Shown here: one piece after another, positions 1 to 10,863 of the stretch | How the letters are laid out: the number at the start of each line of letters is the position of its first letter | Numbering within the stretch: position 1 is the first letter of the stretch | NCBI GenBank assembly: GCA_963920765.1 | Contig: OY987243.1 | Location: 14,322,001 to 14,386,000 of the forward strand | Source: Ulota crispa | Lineage: Eukaryota > Streptophyta > Bryopsida > Orthotrichales > Orthotrichaceae | Direction of reading: 5' to 3' | Length of the DNA stretch: 64,000 nt | The notes under the pieces: generated by a model | What the model saw: the letters and a program-made list of their open reading frames with translations, nothing else | The model's database searches: none | What the model was told of the DNA's origin: nothing | Translations under genes and position numbers: made by a program

Positions 1-1115
1 AGTTACGGAATCCATGAGTGCAATGGAGAAGACGAAGGAGAAGAACAAAGTGCGGAAACAGGGAAAAGAAAAACTTAGGAACAGGTGCCGGTGTGCAAGA
101 TTCTTCTGGTGGCGTTGAAAGACCGGATTGCGAGATATGTGGAATTCTTTACAACAATTTGCTTAGGTTCCCAGGTAACTTACTTCTGTAGATTTGCAGC
201 TGATTGAGTTTGAGAGTTCAGATCTTTGTTGAAGTGCATCGTGGAAAGAAGTCAGAAAAGGGTTGATCAAACGGCGTGTATCTTACAATGTCATCTTTTA
301 TCATTTTACAGAGAGAGTGATTTGAAAATCAAATCATCTTGGTTTATTTGGCCAGTAGAATTACGTATTCAAGAGAACTTTGTATTTTAGGGACTTTCCG
401 TATGGTCAATTCTGAAAGGCAAGAGGTTTTGCTCTTTTTGCTGATGTGTCAAGAAGTTTTGAGTTGTTCCAAATTTATAGTCTCTTTAGAGAAAGGCTAA
501 AATCTTAATGTTTACATTCTTCTTGGATGAATCCAATTGGAGGCTATCTTAGCTTGGCTTATCTGCGAGAGAAATCCTCACTGGTTCTGTTTGAATCTCA
601 AAGATGGTTTGTTTTCAGCCCCTTCTGAAGGTGAAGTTTCTGAATTGTGAACGTTTACTCAATAGAAGGAAGTACATGGTAGGAGAAGTAAACCTAAATT
701 GCTTTGGCAACGTTCCAAAATCACTAAAAGTTTAGAAAATTTAGAGTGATATGAAGAGCAGCTTACGCTTACATGAAGCTAAGTTTAGCCCATAAGTGTT
801 TGAGTATGAGAGCTTGTGGGGTTTGCCTTTCAAGTTTCTAGTATAATTTCTGTATATATTTTGGATTAGAAGTGCGAACTCCTTGTTTCCACATAAGAGA
901 TGCTGGACTCATTTGTTTTTGTTGCCTTTGAAGTTTGACATGAAAGCTGAAAATGGCTGACACTTAGTCCAAATAATGGTTATCCAATTAGTCTAGGATT
1001 CGGGCTTTAGAAACATCTGAGACCTCAAAAAAGGACCTTGACTTTCCATGAAGTGCACATGGCTTACTAAGTTGGCCATAACTTGTTGGCTAGGTTTGTT
1101 AATTGCAAAAACATT
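1..1115. other. No confident gene; exon-like left edge
   Basis: Bases 1-48 resemble the start of the ITPK upstream region at about 6973-7022, so a duplicated segment probably extends off the left edge. A short open stretch runs to about 173, where CCCAG is followed by GTAACT, a possible splice donor. This could be the tail of a gene that begins before the window, but no protein family is recognisable. The rest to 1115 is AT-rich without a supported feature. Confidence 0.25.
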
Positions 1116-1332
1116 GAAATTGAGACTAGCAATAGTAAAAGGGAATTACTACAGCGACACCCTAAATTGCTAACAAGACACCTCTTTGAGCATGAAAATG
1201 TGATTTTTAATACTAATTTTGTGTGAAATTGAGACTAGCAATAGTAAAAGGGAATTACTACAGCGACACCCTAAATTGCTAACAAGACACCTCTTTGAGC
1301 ATGAAAATGTGATTTTTAATACTAATTTTGTT
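1116..1332. repeat. Perfect tandem duplication, 109-bp period
   Basis: The unit beginning GAAATTGAGACTAGC at 1116 is repeated exactly at 1225. Each unit holds about 25 bp of flanking DNA, including the target-site copy TAGTAAAA, plus the first 84 bp or so of the adjacent MITE. The duplication therefore happened after the MITE inserted, and its lack of differences suggests it is recent. Confidence 0.9.
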
Positions 1333-1650
1333 GATTTTTATTTGGATCAAAAGGTTTGTTTCACCTTTATCATTGTAAGGTTATACTAAAAAAAAGGTGT
1401 ACTTAAATTTTAAACTCAAAATATAGGACTTTTGAGTTACTTAAAGCAAAAATATAAAAGAAAATAGTATTGGTGCAACAATATTTCAAATTTTTTTGTA
1501 TTTGTCATGTATTCTTTCAAGGAGGTGATAATGTCATGATTGAATGAATGATGGACCACTTAATAAATCAAAAATAGCACTAAATGATCAAATTTCATGC
1601 TCAGAGGGGGTGTCTCGTTAGCAATTTAGAGTGTTGCTCTAGTAATTCCC
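1250..1650. mobile_element. hAT-like MITE, 401 bp, 8-bp TSD
   Basis: Terminal inverted repeats of about 57 bp begin GGGAATTACTACAGCGAC on the left and read GGGAATTACTAGAGCAAC on the right when reverse complemented. The element is flanked by the 8-bp direct repeat TAGTAAAA at 1242-1249 and 1651-1658. Eight-base duplications are usual for the hAT superfamily, although these ends lack the common hAT start CAGGG or TAGGG, so the assignment is tentative. There is no coding capacity. A second copy lies at about 56062-56453. Confidence 0.85.
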
Positions 1651-1658
1651 TAGTAAAA

Positions 1659-2832
1659 ATAATTCTTCGTCAAATCTAGAGTGTATTTTACACTTCTCAT
1701 TAGTTGGGTTTGAAAATATGATGAGAAAAGCATGGAGAACAAAAAAGAATTGTAGAACACAAAATGGTAATAGCAGGTGACCTCAACAAAATCCTTTGTA
1801 TTTTTAGTTGACCTGATACTTTGAGAGTGTAACAACAAAAATTGTGGAGCGGTGTCAAATTGCATAAGGTCATTGTTGCTAGCAAAAGGGACATGTGGCA
1901 ATGTTTTCTTTAAGCAATGTTTATGCAAGCTAGAGGTATGTTCATACTTGGTGTTAAGAGCGGTAGTAGCAAAAGAAAATTACATGCATTTGGACATACC
2001 TTTAGACTACACTCATATTGCTTAGACCCCTCCGAATACCAAATGTGAACATACTATAAGAGCCTCATGCACAAGCAATCTCATGTTTGTGTCATTGGTT
2101 ATTTTGGCTCCTCAAGCTACACATGTAGTTCCCAATGGCTTAAACATGAGAATGTCCTTGTGTGCGGCCCTTACCTTGCACTTTTAAGATCTCAAATTCA
2201 TTATACTCCCCAAATTCTTTGCATTTGTCAAATTCTTTGTAATAGTAGAATGGTAAAAAATTTCTACCACCTCTTGTTGGGTAGTCACACCTTCTTCAAT
2301 AATGAAACTTTCATGAACAATAAGAAAATACAAAGTGAAAATAGAAGCCAATGGGAGCACTTCTCCATGGAAGAAGGTGTGACACCCCTTTTGTGGGTGC
2401 CGGAGAATGGAGGATGGAGAAAGGAGAATGATCTACCTAGAGAATGATTTCACGTAAGAAAAAAAACTACATTCACAATGAAACAGAAACATAAGGTGTA
2501 GTTTCATGGATTTGAGGAATTGCTCCATTTTTATTCTTTCTATTGAGCGGTTTGAATGTTAAATGTACCACTTTATATGTTTTTAGATGTTACCAATATA
2601 GGTCTTGGACATTGTAAATAAATAAGAATCCATATGTGGTGCATTTTTTTGCTACAAACAAGAAAATTGTGCGTCCATTGAAAAGCTAATCTGGCTTGCT
2701 TCTTGAAGCATATCTTGAATCACGTGCAAGTAAAGGTATGTTTTCCAAAATTAGATTTTTTTCCTTGAATGGTGGTGGGGTCTTTTGTTCTTCAACACAG
2801 TCTATGATTAAAAGTATGCGGTGCTTGGTTGC
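1659..2832. other. AT-rich intergenic DNA, nothing recognised
   Basis: An open stretch of 126 codons occurs at 2067-2447 (+), but its composition is not protein-like, it has no recognisable motif, and no splice or promoter context supports it. I see no further structure. Confidence 0.4.
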
Positions 2833-3503
2833 TTAACCCCTAAAGGATCATGGCCTTTTTCTTATCAAAAGAAACTCAAAATTGTCACCTCTATGGCAAA
2901 GAGTAAAAAAGTTTGAAAATCAGGCGTTTTGCATATTTGATCGTAGGATCTTGTGCTAGACTACTATAAGAATGTGTCATACAAAACTCAAGAACTTTGA
3001 CCGCATAGATTGGAAGATATTTGCATTTAAAAAGTTAAAAACAACTTTTTTTGCACCTTGCTAGATTAGATTTTTTAACTTTGAACATTTTTGACTTAAA
3101 TATTTTGCACCACAAAGTTTGGAATTCTATTTTTCCATGGTGGGAAGTTAAGTTGGGAATCTTGGGAAAAATTTTAAAAAAGAATACTTAATTTTCATTC
3201 TTTAAAAAATATTAGGTAGAAGAAGGTATGAGATTGAACAAAAACTTAAATTGCTAATAACCCTGCAATATAATTGAAACGCAATAATCCCAATGGTGAG
3301 ATTGTTCTAGAAAGCAAACTTCACCCTCTCCAACAAATTTTTTTGAAAAAATGTTAAACTTGCATTCAAAAATGAAATTTATAAGTTATTTTTTCAAGAA
3401 GATGCTTGAGTTACCCGAAAACAAAATTGTCCATAATTTTCTCATAACTAGTCCAAATGGAATGATTCAAAGCTTCAAACGTACACAAAGATATAATCTA
3501 TAA

Positions 3504-3576
<73 letters not shown>

Positions 3577-3808
3577 CAAGTTTTTGTAAGAATTTTTTTT
3601 ATTGCCCCTAGTTCCCAAATTTGTGCTTATTTGGGCATAACTTTTGCTCCCTGGCATCAATTGGAATAAAAGTTAGATTCCCCAAAAGCTAATGTGTTTT
3701 TCTATCTTCATAAAAAGTTTCAAAAAATCCGGACAAAAATTGAGGCTTTAGGTACCTGCCTGAAATCCCATTTGTCCCCCGTAGGGACAATGGTCTTGTA
3801 GGGGTTAA
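2833..3808 (+). mobile_element. TTAA-flanked non-autonomous element, 0.95-kb family
   Basis: It starts TTAA-CCCCTAAAGGATCATGG and ends with a GGGACAATGG motif, then GGGG-TTAA at 3805-3808. The layout matches the other copies of about 940 bp, including the internal words GATCTTG and, near the right end, TTGTCCCC...GGGACAATGG. It is the most diverged copy and contains an expanded TA microsatellite at 3505-3573. No ORF with transposase character is present. Confidence 0.75.
3505..3573. repeat. (TA)n microsatellite
   Basis: A run of about 34 uninterrupted AT/TA dinucleotides lies inside the TTAA-flanked element. The reading frame it opens on the minus strand (alternating Y and I) is an artefact. 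Confidence 0.97.
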
Positions 3809-4400
3809 ACAAAAAACAAATGCTATGCTTGAGAAATGGATGGACTTTTAATTCCAATATTACCATTGTTCCCAAAAGGTACAAAGTGACATATTGGGCC
3901 AATTTTCTACAACTTGAATTTTCAATGAAACTTTTTTAGTATTTCTTGTATTCTAAGAATTTCTTGGAAGACAAGTTTTTTTTTTGAGTTTTTGGATTTT
4001 CTGTTTCAATTTGTGCTCAAGAGCAAAAGTTACACAACAACAACCTAATTAACAAACTAATCAAGAAACATAAAAATAAATAAGAATAGTGAAATAACAT
4101 TTGTAAAACTTGTGGTTACAAATACTACATTTGTTCTACATGCATAGTTTTTATTCATTCCATTTGAACTATTATACGTTACTAGCAGTTGAGGGACTCA
4201 ATAATTAATCAAAGTGCAAAATTAAGGTTAGGCACATGAAAAAATAACATGAAATTTTTATTTATTTAAAAAAAAATAGTATTAATGCACTCATCCAAGT
4301 CAATCACTAAAGTCATGGTATTTAGTTATATTATTTTGTTAGTATGATTAATAACTTGAGGTGACCTTCATTTTAGTATTCATTAATAAGATTGCATTCA
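3809..4400. other. AT-rich spacer between two TTAA elements
   Basis: This stretch between two elements of the same family has no gene-like sequence and no further terminal repeats that I can identify. Confidence 0.4.
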
Positions 4401-5349
4401 TTAACCTCTAAAAGTCCAAGTCCTTTTTTGTGTGAAAGTCACTAACAATTGCCACTTTTTGGGGAATGAGTAGAAAGGTAGAAAAAGTGTTTTTTTTTTA
4501 AAAATCCATCCTTTAGATCTTGCCCTAGACTATGCAAGGTACTTGAGAGAAAAAAATCAGCTTATTTTAAATGTAGAGGAGTGAGATATTAACAACTAAA
4601 AAGGTTTTTCTATGCAACCCAAATTTTTTATAAGCCTTTGACCGCTCCTGTATCAAAAAAATTGATCTACACAAATTTGAGGTTGATTTTTTTCATGTAG
4701 AAGACTAAGCTAGGTATGTGTGAGAGAATTGTCAAATGAAATGGAGGTGTGGATCATCCTTTGTAAAATCTTGCAATGTCGTCAAGCCATGAAGTTTGCA
4801 TATGCACTAGGCAAAATTGGAGGATTTATGTGAAATTTAGAAATCTAAATTACTTTGATCTAGATGGTGAACACCAAGGAAACCCATGAATCTTGGTCTA
4901 CAACAGCTTGGAAAAAAAGAAGTCAAAAAACAAATACATAAAGAGCTCAAAAAAGTAAAGCACCAACTTTTGCAAGGGGCAAAAGGAATGGAGGTTTGGG
5001 AGTCCCATACCTACTCACAAACTAAGACTTCTCACTTATTAATCAAAATTGAATGATTCAAAACTTCCCACATATACATAAATATAAAGAACTAATTTCA
5101 AATTTTTGTTTTAAATAATTACAATTATTTAAAAAAATTGGGCTACCCGCCTTCCCCCATATTTCATAAATTCATGCATAACTTCCTTAATAAATGTTGG
5201 AATGAAGAAAATATTGGATATCCACGTAGATCTTTGAATTCCCCATCTTCCATAAAAGTTTCAGAAAATCACACAAAGTAATTTAGAAATAAGTACATGC
5301 CCAAAATCTTGTTTGTCCCTCAAAGGGACAACAATCCTTTAGGGGTTAA
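4401..5349 (+). mobile_element. TTAA-flanked non-autonomous element, 949 bp
   Basis: The left end is TTAA-CCTCTAAAAGTCCAAG and the right end is ...CAATCCTTTAGGGG-TTAA. The GGGACAA motif near the right end and the internal GATCTTGCCCTAGACTA motif match the copies at 20391 and 59537. It is full length for the family and carries no ORF. Confidence 0.88.
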
Positions 5350-5990
5350 TTGAGCTTTGAAATAAAATCTAATAGTTCCCTTGACTTCTGCATCTGTGCC
5401 CATTGCAAATTAATTGAGCCTTCACGAAAATAAAATTTGAGGGATACCGCAACCTTTGTAGTATAAAATAGATGGAGTTATTCCTTTTGCTCAACCATAT
5501 GCCAACAATTAGGGGCAGCAGTCGGGAGGAGCAACCACAAGGGTGAATAACGTATAGGGCAATGCTCAAGGAGGGATTTGCGCAAATAAAGGGCCGACAA
5601 GGAGGGATTTGCGCAAACAAAGGGCCGACAAGGAGGGTGGAGCCCAATAAGGAGGCATTTCATTTGCGCAATCCTCTCTTTGAAGGGCATTGTCCAGCTT
5701 AAATCAATACAGGGAAGTTTGAATGAATATGTGAGTCTAGATGAAGAATTTGTAATCCCTGATGAAGAATCCATGTTCTTGAGTTACGCAAGTTTTCCCG
5801 CAAAATACAAGGCTGCAACATAGAACCCACCCCACACCTCGCACCCCGCACCCCATAAGTGAACTGCAAATATCCTTGCGGTGGTTTACAAAGGACAAGC
5901 AGTGAAAACGAGAAGGCTTGAGGTGAAAAACTCACACCAGAAGAATTCCCTACCCGATTCTCCACTCGCACAGAAGAAGACAAAATTTTC
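5350..5990. other. Intergenic, with a short 30-bp tandem repeat
   Basis: The motif AAGGAGGGATTTGCGCAAA occurs twice in tandem (about 5568-5627) with a partial third copy. Minus-strand reading frames of 92-130 codons cross the area but show no recognisable domain and no codon structure I trust. Confidence 0.5.
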
Positions 5991-5997
5991 TCCATCT

Positions 5998-6545
5998 TCA
6001 TAGAATGGAGCTCCCATCGACGGCAGATAGCCTGCCACACCCCATTCTCTAAAGATTGAGAATGGGGTGGGGTAGCTGTGACTACCCCCACGCCAAACCT
6101 ATCCCGGTGAATTTATTTACTCCATATTTCCTAGAATCATACAATCAATAGTCTAATTTCTCCAACTCGCCTAGATTTCTGTAACCAAAAACTACAACCT
6201 TTCCTAGATAATTTGTGATAGGCTTGGAAGATAATGATTCTCCTTGACCCTGTTGCTTGCAGGCGCAAGGTGAAGAAAAAAGCTTCTCAATCTTTAGAGA
6301 ATGGAGCTCCCATTGACGGCGGACGGCCTGCCACGTCCCATTCTCTAAAGATTGAGAATGGGGTGGAGTAGCTGTGACTACCCCATGTCAAACCTACCTC
6401 CGGTGAATTTATTTATTCCATATTTCCTAGAATCACATAATTGATAATCCAGAATCTTCAACTTGCCTAGATTTCAAAAACCAAAAACTACAACCTTTAC
6501 TAGATATTGTCTGATAGGCTTGGACAATAACGATTCTCCGTGACA
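5998..6545. repeat. Diverged tandem duplication, about 296-bp period
   Basis: The block starting GAATGGAGCTCCCAT at 6003 recurs at 6299 with roughly 85-90% identity by eye, running to GATAATGATTCTCC and ATAACGATTCTCC. Each copy contains a perfect hairpin, CCCATTCTC...GAGAATGGG. The phrase TGACCCTGTTGCT occurs between the copies (6246) and again near 6775, so the series continues towards the ITPK upstream region. Confidence 0.85.
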
Positions 6546-7753
6546 TGAACGGGGAGAGCCAAAAAACAATAGAAAGTTAACCAAATGAAATGTGTAAAAA
6601 ACCGATTAAAATTTGAAGAAATCGGCTAAAAACTGACTAAGTTTTTGAAAAATTTCCAATTATAGTGTAGGCATATGGAGAATAGCCGGTGCATCCACTG
6701 AAAAAACCTAATGAAACTGAGAAATGTAGGCTTTGAGCGGAAAAAGCTCAAAATCTCCCCGCACACTGCTCCGTGACCCTGTTGCTCGCGGGCGCAGCAA
6801 TATTGGGATCTCGCGTTGTTGGTCCGCCAGAGCCCGCGCTATCTTTAGCATCGCCGTGCTCCGCGACACACAGCATCTCATGCCCATGTGATTGACGCCG
6901 ATGCTGTTGGAAGGTTACAAACTTACAGATCAAGGAGAAAATTCAGAACACCTGGACGCGGAGACAGAATCGAAATTACGGGCATCCATGGTGCAATGGA
7001 GAAGCCGAAGGAGAAGAACAGTGGATGCCGACGACGACGACGAAGACGATGCAGCAACGACGATGATCTGACCTTTCTCTGACCTAAATCCATTCTTCCT
7101 TCGTATCATAAGAGCAAGATATGGTAATCGCGACTAGGTCTTCCAAATTCTTCACAAGGCCTTTGTTAATATAGTGCCCCAGAGGAGCGCGAATATCGTC
7201 GTCGTCGACCATTCCTGCAGTTCCTTTCTCCGGTAGTGGCCTCGCTCGATTTGGTGCGTATTCTGATGTTTATGTCATACCAATTTGTGTGCCCTAGGTT
7301 TTAGATCAATGAACGGCGAGGTTTTCCAGGTTCTTCAGGGTTTCATTTGATCGGATCGGTGTTCAGAAGCGATTTGTTCTTTTGTTCGATCGAGCGGAAT
7401 ATGGAATTCGCGGAGATGGATCTTGGTAGACTCCGGGGGGTGCTGAGTGGAGCCAATTCGTTGTTACCATGATCGGGCTCTTTGTGTGCCGATGATCGCC
7501 GTTCGTGTTTGCGTTTTCTTTTTATAATGGCGGAGTGTTGTGGATGGATTTTTAGGGTTTTTTCAGGTTCTTTAGGGTTTGGTGTGCATTTGATCGGATC
7601 GTGGTAGAGTCCGGGGGGTGCTGAGTGGAGCCAATTAGTTGTTATCGTGATCGGGCTCTTTGTGTGCGGATGATCACCATTCGTGTTTGCGTTTCTATTT
7701 TGTAATGGCGGAGTGTTGTGGATGGGTTTTTAGGTTAGGGTTTGGCGGAAACC
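6546..7753 (+). promoter_or_regulatory. ITPK upstream region and leader, internally duplicated
   Basis: From about 6745 the sequence becomes G+C-richer than its surroundings, which suggests promoter or leader sequence. The leader contains two similar blocks: GGTAGACTCCGGGGGG at 7425 is repeated at 7603 as GGTAGAGTCCGGGGGG (178-bp offset), and both run through TTTGTGTGC and AATGGCGGAGTGTTGTGGATGG. The phrase CAGGTTCTT(C/T)AGGGTTT precedes each block. No TATA box or transcription start can be fixed. Upstream ATGs occur in the leader, for example in the repeated AATGGCGGAG. Confidence 0.5.
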
Positions 7754-9392
7754 ATGGCGTCAGAGGGAGAGGTGTTTGCGGTAGGGTACGCATTGGCGGA
7801 GAAGAAGCAGAAGAGTTTTGTGCAACCCTCGTTAGTGGCACACGCGAAGAGCAAGGGCGTGAACCTGGTGCCGGTGAACATGAGCAAGCCTCTGGAGGAG
7901 CAGGGCCCGTTCGACGCCATCATCCACAAGCACGGGGGCGATCTCTGGAACCAGCAGCTGCTGGAGTACAAGGATCGTTACCCGCATGTCATCTTAGTAG
8001 ACCCCCCTGCCGCCATTGAGAAGCTGCAGAACCGCATTTCCATGCTGGAGGCTGTGGCTCATCTGCGCATCTCCGAAGGGCTCGGCACTTGCGGCATTCC
8101 CAAGCAGCTCATTGTTGATAACAAAGAGCTTTTCGACGACGACACCGCCATTTCTGAGCTGACGTTTCCTGTCATTGCCAAACCTATGGTCGCAGACGGC
8201 AGCGCCCTTTCCCATGCCATGTTCCTGCTGTTCAACACTCGCGGTCTGCATAAGCTGAACCCTCCTATGGTGCTCCAGGAGTTTGTCAACCATGGTGGAG
8301 TCATTTTCAAAGTGTATGTTGCTGGGAAGTATATTAAGTGCGTGAGACGGAAATCTCTTCCTGATGTTCACGAAGCCCAGGTGAACTAAATCATCCCTTA
8401 GAAAGCCAAACCTTTCATGGTTTTATCTAACCAACTCGATTAATTATAGGAAAAATTTGATGGATATCCATGAAGTTTGCAATATTTGTATAGATACCCC
8501 TGGTCTTTCAGAAAGTGCACATATACCCTTGGACCAAAAAAATTTGAGCGTTTGTTTTCTTTTGTTGTGCATGCCAATTTCCTTTTTTCTTTATGCGCAC
8601 GTTGCGGTTCTTTTTTGTTTCATTACATTCCCTTCTTCAACATTGGTCATGAAGGATGTAAGAGCACATAATGCCTGAAAATTTTGGTCCAAGGGTATTT
8701 GTGCAATTTCTGAAAAAGCAGGGGTATCTATGCAAATATCGCAAACTTCAGGGGTATCCATAAAGTTATCCCTTCGATGTTGTGAAATCTTTAATTCTGA
8801 CGAGGTCAAGTTTCATTACACCAGGATCCTGTGCATGTGTTTGATCAGTAAGTAAATGAAATCAGACAGTAGAATGTCTCATATAACCCACTGTGCTAAA
8901 ATTGTATGACGCTCAACACGGGGCCTCTTGGTCCCAGAATATTCTCTTGTATTTGGATGCTTTAGGATTCACTCTTGCTGAATACGGAATATTTGCTTGT
9001 GTTCGGTAACCTTGCAGGTGAGCAGCACTGAAGAGCCCCTGCCATTCTCCCAGATTTCCAACTTGATTTCAGGAGCCACCATGGACGAGAATGTTGCAAA
9101 GGCGGAGCTTCCACCGGAAGAGTTCATTGCTGATGTGGCGAATGGTTTGAGGGAGGGGCTTGGACTGCGGCTTTTCAACTTCGATGTGATCAAAGACTCC
9201 AAGGCTGGCAACCATTACCATGTGATTGACATCAACTACTTCCCCGGGTACGCTAAGATGCCTGCCTTTGAGAGTGTTCTTACAAATTTCCTGCTGGACC
9301 TTCGGCATGAGAAGGTCTCGGAGAGCGACTCCGAGACGCAGTCCTATGCCTCCATTGCCAGCAAGCTTGGTGTTCCTGTGAAAGAAGTGTAG
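7754..9392 (+). CDS. Inositol tris/tetrakisphosphate kinase (ITPK family)
   Basis: This gene encodes a cytosolic/nuclear ATP-grasp inositol phosphate kinase of the plant ITPK1-type family, which phosphorylates inositol tris- and tetrakisphosphates on the way to phytate. There are two coding exons, 7754-8380 and 9018-9392, with a phase-0 GT-AG intron, giving 333 aa (usual family length is about 310-350). The ATG at 7754 sits in a strong context (ACCATGG). Visible family motifs are an N-terminal GYAL..KK lysine-rich stretch, HKHGGDLW near residue 56, NRISMLEAV, then FPVIAKPMVADGS..SH near 145, LQEFVNHGGVIFKVYV near 180, CVRRKSLPDV, and in exon 2 LFNFDVI and DINYFPGY, which holds the Asp/Asn metal ligands. 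Nothing looks damaged. The exact ITPK subgroup and substrate preference cannot be told from sequence alone. The intron carries a 324-bp foldback element. Confidence 0.95.
8449..8772. mobile_element. Foldback MITE in the ITPK intron, 324 bp
   Basis: Arms of about 90 bp are inverted copies: the left has GAAGTTTGCAATATTTG and ATAGATACCCCTGGT, while the right, reverse complemented, has GAAGTTTGCGATATTTG and ATAGATACCCCTGC. Both continue through a near-identical CCCTTGGACCAAAA. The loop is about 140 bp. A related copy lies at 13939-14260. I see no clear target duplication. The element is within the spliced intron and does not touch the splice sites. Confidence 0.85.
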
Positions 9393-9916
9393 GTGCAACA
9401 ATGTCGCCATTGGACTTCTAAGTTTCAGGAACCAATCAGGACACGCTCCTCTCTTGTATTCCAGCATTTTGTTTCTGTCCAATGATTGGTGGAATTCAAT
9501 TTGTGAAGACCGTCCATCCTTTTTCTGTATTTGGTGTATATATGTTTTTGGATTTGTGCTGCCAATGTTAATCCATCTCCATTCCTTGTGCATGTTATAA
9601 GTTTTTTCTGTGTATCTGATTGACCTGTCAATCTGTATTTATGTAGGTCTTAACAAAAATACTCCGCTGTTTCACGTTTTGAAGGACACTAGAGGGAGCA
9701 ATCTTTGTGCTTTTCAAAAACAAGAGTATTTTGTTGAAAAGACTGATTCCTGAATGCATGGTGTGTCAATTCCAACAGCTACTATTGTGTGTTACATACA
9801 GTAAGGTCTGATAAAAAAAAAAAATAGTCATGCGTCGACAAATTGTTTGGAGTTGTACATGGAGTTCCTCAAATGGCATTTGAATATTTTTTGCAAAAGT
9901 TATTAGCGGTGGCAGT
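9393..9916 (+). other. ITPK 3' flank
   Basis: This T-rich sequence downstream of the ITPK stop is likely to contain the 3' untranslated region. No clear polyadenylation signal can be assigned. Nothing else is recognised before the TTAA element at 9917. Confidence 0.4.
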
Positions 9917-10010
9917 TTAACCCCCGAAGGGCGGCTTTGGAGCTACGGTACCAAATACGGTCGCAACCAATATTCAGAAGTTTGAATCAGCTGGAAATTA
10001 AGTGTTACAA

Positions 10011-10332
10011 CCATACATATAGAAGGGTTGAACCATACATATCGAAGGGTTGAACCATACATATCGAAGGGTTGAATCATACATATCGAAGGGTTGAACC
10101 ATACATATCGAAGGGTTGAACCATACATATCGAAGGGTTGAACCATACATATCGAAGGGTTGAACCATACATATCGAAGGGTTGAACCATACATATCGAA
10201 GGGTTGAACCATACATATCGAAGGGTTGAACCATACATATCGAAGGGTTGAACCATACATATCGAAGGGTTGAATCATACATATCGAAGGGTTGAACCAT
10301 ACATATCAAAGGGTTGAACCATACATATCGAA
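10011..10332. repeat. 22-bp minisatellite, array 1 (about 14 units)
   Basis: The unit is CCATACATATCGAAGGGTTG plus AA. Units are almost identical; GAATCAT variants occur at two places. Because 22 is not a multiple of three, the minus strand stays open in several frames across the array, which is a property of the unit and not evidence of coding. Confidence 0.97.
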
Positions 10333-10504
10333 AGCGTTGTTTTTTAACTGGAAGACCTAGAGCAAACTATCGTGATTTTGGTTTATCTAGACATGTATTA
10401 AGAGAAATGGCTCATGCATGCTTTTTACCTAGACTAACTAAATCTAGTTGGTAAAAATTTTGAAAAAAAAAATAAAAAAAAATTGTAATTAAAAAGCCCC
10501 CCTA

Positions 10505-10863
10505 AGGGTTGAACCATACATATCGAAGGGTTGAACCATACATATCGAAGGGTTGAACCATACATATCGAAGGGTTGAACCATACATATCGAAGGGTTGA
10601 ACCATACATATCGAAGGGTTGAACCATACATATCGAAGGGTTGAACCATACATATCGAAGGGTTGAACCATACATATCGAAGGGTTGAACCATACATATC
10701 GAAGGGTTGAACCATACATATCGAAGGGTTGAACCATATATATCGAAGGGTTGAACCATACATATTGAAGGGTTGAACCATACATATCGAAGGGTTGAAC
10801 CATATATATCGAAGGGTTGAACCATACATATTGAAGGGTTGAACCATACATATCGAAGGGTTG
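10505..10863. repeat. 22-bp minisatellite, array 2 (about 16 units)
   Basis: The unit is the same as in array 1. Towards the right edge a three-unit block containing CATATATATCG, CATACATATTG and CATACATATCG is itself repeated, giving a 66-bp higher-order period and indicating expansion by blocks. Confidence 0.97.

Noticed and set aside
3475-3660. 61-codon minus-strand frame across the TA run
   Set aside because: Alternating Tyr/Ile comes from the dinucleotide repeat.
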